This document shows positions 13,330 through 13,511 of a stretch of DNA of 13,511 nt, one piece after another. The notes under the pieces were generated by a model, which was given only the letters and a program-made list of their open reading frames with translations, was not told where the DNA came from and searched no databases. The stretch's first letter is position 1. Each line of letters begins with the position of its first letter. A program made the position numbers and the translations under genes. Source of the DNA: Candidatus Cloacimonadota bacterium (lineage in GTDB: Bacteria; Cloacimonadota; Cloacimonadia; Cloacimonadales; Cloacimonadaceae); assembly GCA_028681035.1 (NCBI GenBank), contig JAQUJJ010000100.1, positions 1-13,511 on the forward strand. Reading direction: 5' to 3'.

Positions 13330-13371
13330 ACTATCATTACTATATATTAGTGATAGTGGTTCTTTTGTCAA
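13330..13371 (-). promoter_or_regulatory. Promoter with 28-bp palindromic operator for the superoxide reductase operon
   Basis: A consensus -35 TTGACA lies at 13366-13371 (minus). Downstream, 13330-13357 is a palindrome symmetric at 24 of 28 positions: ACTATCA, an A/T-rich centre with TATATA, then TGATAGT. It covers the expected -10 region (TAATAT at a 16-base spacing, or TATATA at 19), so a bound repressor would block RNA polymerase. The half-site TGATAGT is close to Fur/PerR half-sites but they point outward with 14 bases between, unlike the 7-1-7 Fur box. The regulator is not identified. Confidence 0.6.
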
Positions 13372-13385
13372 TAGGAATATTCACC

Positions 13386-13511
13386 TCACATCCCCCCGTT
13401 TTTACAACAGGGAATGATAAGCTGTTCCCCTTCCTGCCATTTTCCTTTGTAGGGATTGATATTGTACCTTGTCACAGAGCTAAAACAAGTCTCCAGTAGC
13501 ATGGATAATCG
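13386..13511 (-). CDS. C-terminal end of an unidentified gene at the right edge
   Basis: An open minus-strand frame enters from the right edge and ends with TGA at 13386-13388. It gives 41 residues, with YNINPYKGKWQEGEQL followed by IIPCCKNGGM. It has an ordinary coding composition and the same direction as the operon that follows, but is too short to identify. It stops 14 bases before the -35 of the superoxide reductase promoter. It could be a chance open frame. Confidence 0.4.
   Translation of the reverse strand, partial: RLSMLLETCFSSVTRYNINPYKGKWQEGEQLIIPCCKNGGM

Noticed and set aside
13330..13357. Classical Fur/PerR box
   Set aside because: Half-sites resemble Fur words but their orientation and 14-base spacing do not match a 7-1-7 box.
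13302..13499. 65-residue plus-strand open frame
   Set aside because: It crosses the operator and promoter of the superoxide reductase operon, has no ribosome site and opposes a better minus-strand frame.

Overview
The window appears to come from the replication-origin region of an anaerobic bacterium, probably of the FCB group and plausibly Cloacimonadota. Three signs point that way. There is a secreted protein with a C-terminal NYPNPFNP-type (FlgD-like/sorting) domain. There is an oxygen-defence set made of superoxide reductase, rubrerythrin and rubredoxin, with no catalase or superoxide dismutase in view. The intergenic DNA is rich in palindromic repeats. The lineage is inferred from gene style only and was not confirmed by any search.

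Layout. Positions 1-419 (minus) hold the 5' part of a lipoprotein gene that runs off the left edge. Positions 420-809 are a non-coding, origin-like stretch with an AT-rich block, a TAG/TAA trinucleotide run and a cluster of DnaA boxes. dnaA (810-2141, minus) follows, and a second DnaA-box cluster lies upstream of it (2167-2300), so the origin looks bipartite. Positions 2142-4079 contain no convincing gene. They hold a 124-bp imperfect inverted repeat, two alternating dispersed repeat families (A and B), purine-rich and pyrimidine-rich tracts, and a MITE-like pair of inverted hairpins.

Positions 4080-6737 are the only genes on the plus strand and form a compact defence islet. It has a frameshifted remnant resembling the N-terminus of a PLD-like/helicase protein, an AbiJ-like abortive-infection gene, and a three-gene cassette. 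The cassette encodes a RelE/HigB-like toxin, an XRE antitoxin with a long C-terminal extension, and a SecB-like chaperone. Its order and content match a toxin-antitoxin-chaperone (TAC) system. The toxin start is preceded by a striking dyad that can be read as a promoter/operator or as an RNA hairpin bringing the Shine-Dalgarno sequence next to the AUG. Positions 6738-7566 are again gene-free and carry a run of different short hairpins.

The rest is on the minus strand. In order of transcription (right to left) it comprises: the end of an unidentified gene at the right edge; a superoxide reductase-rubrerythrin-rubredoxin operon with a palindromic operator and a terminator; a ferritin-like protein overlapping tsaB (t6A tRNA modification); the secreted cleaved-adhesin-like protein; and a B12-binding radical SAM/DUF4080-type protein. 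The plus-strand defence genes embedded between repeat blocks in an otherwise minus-strand region suggest insertion near the origin.
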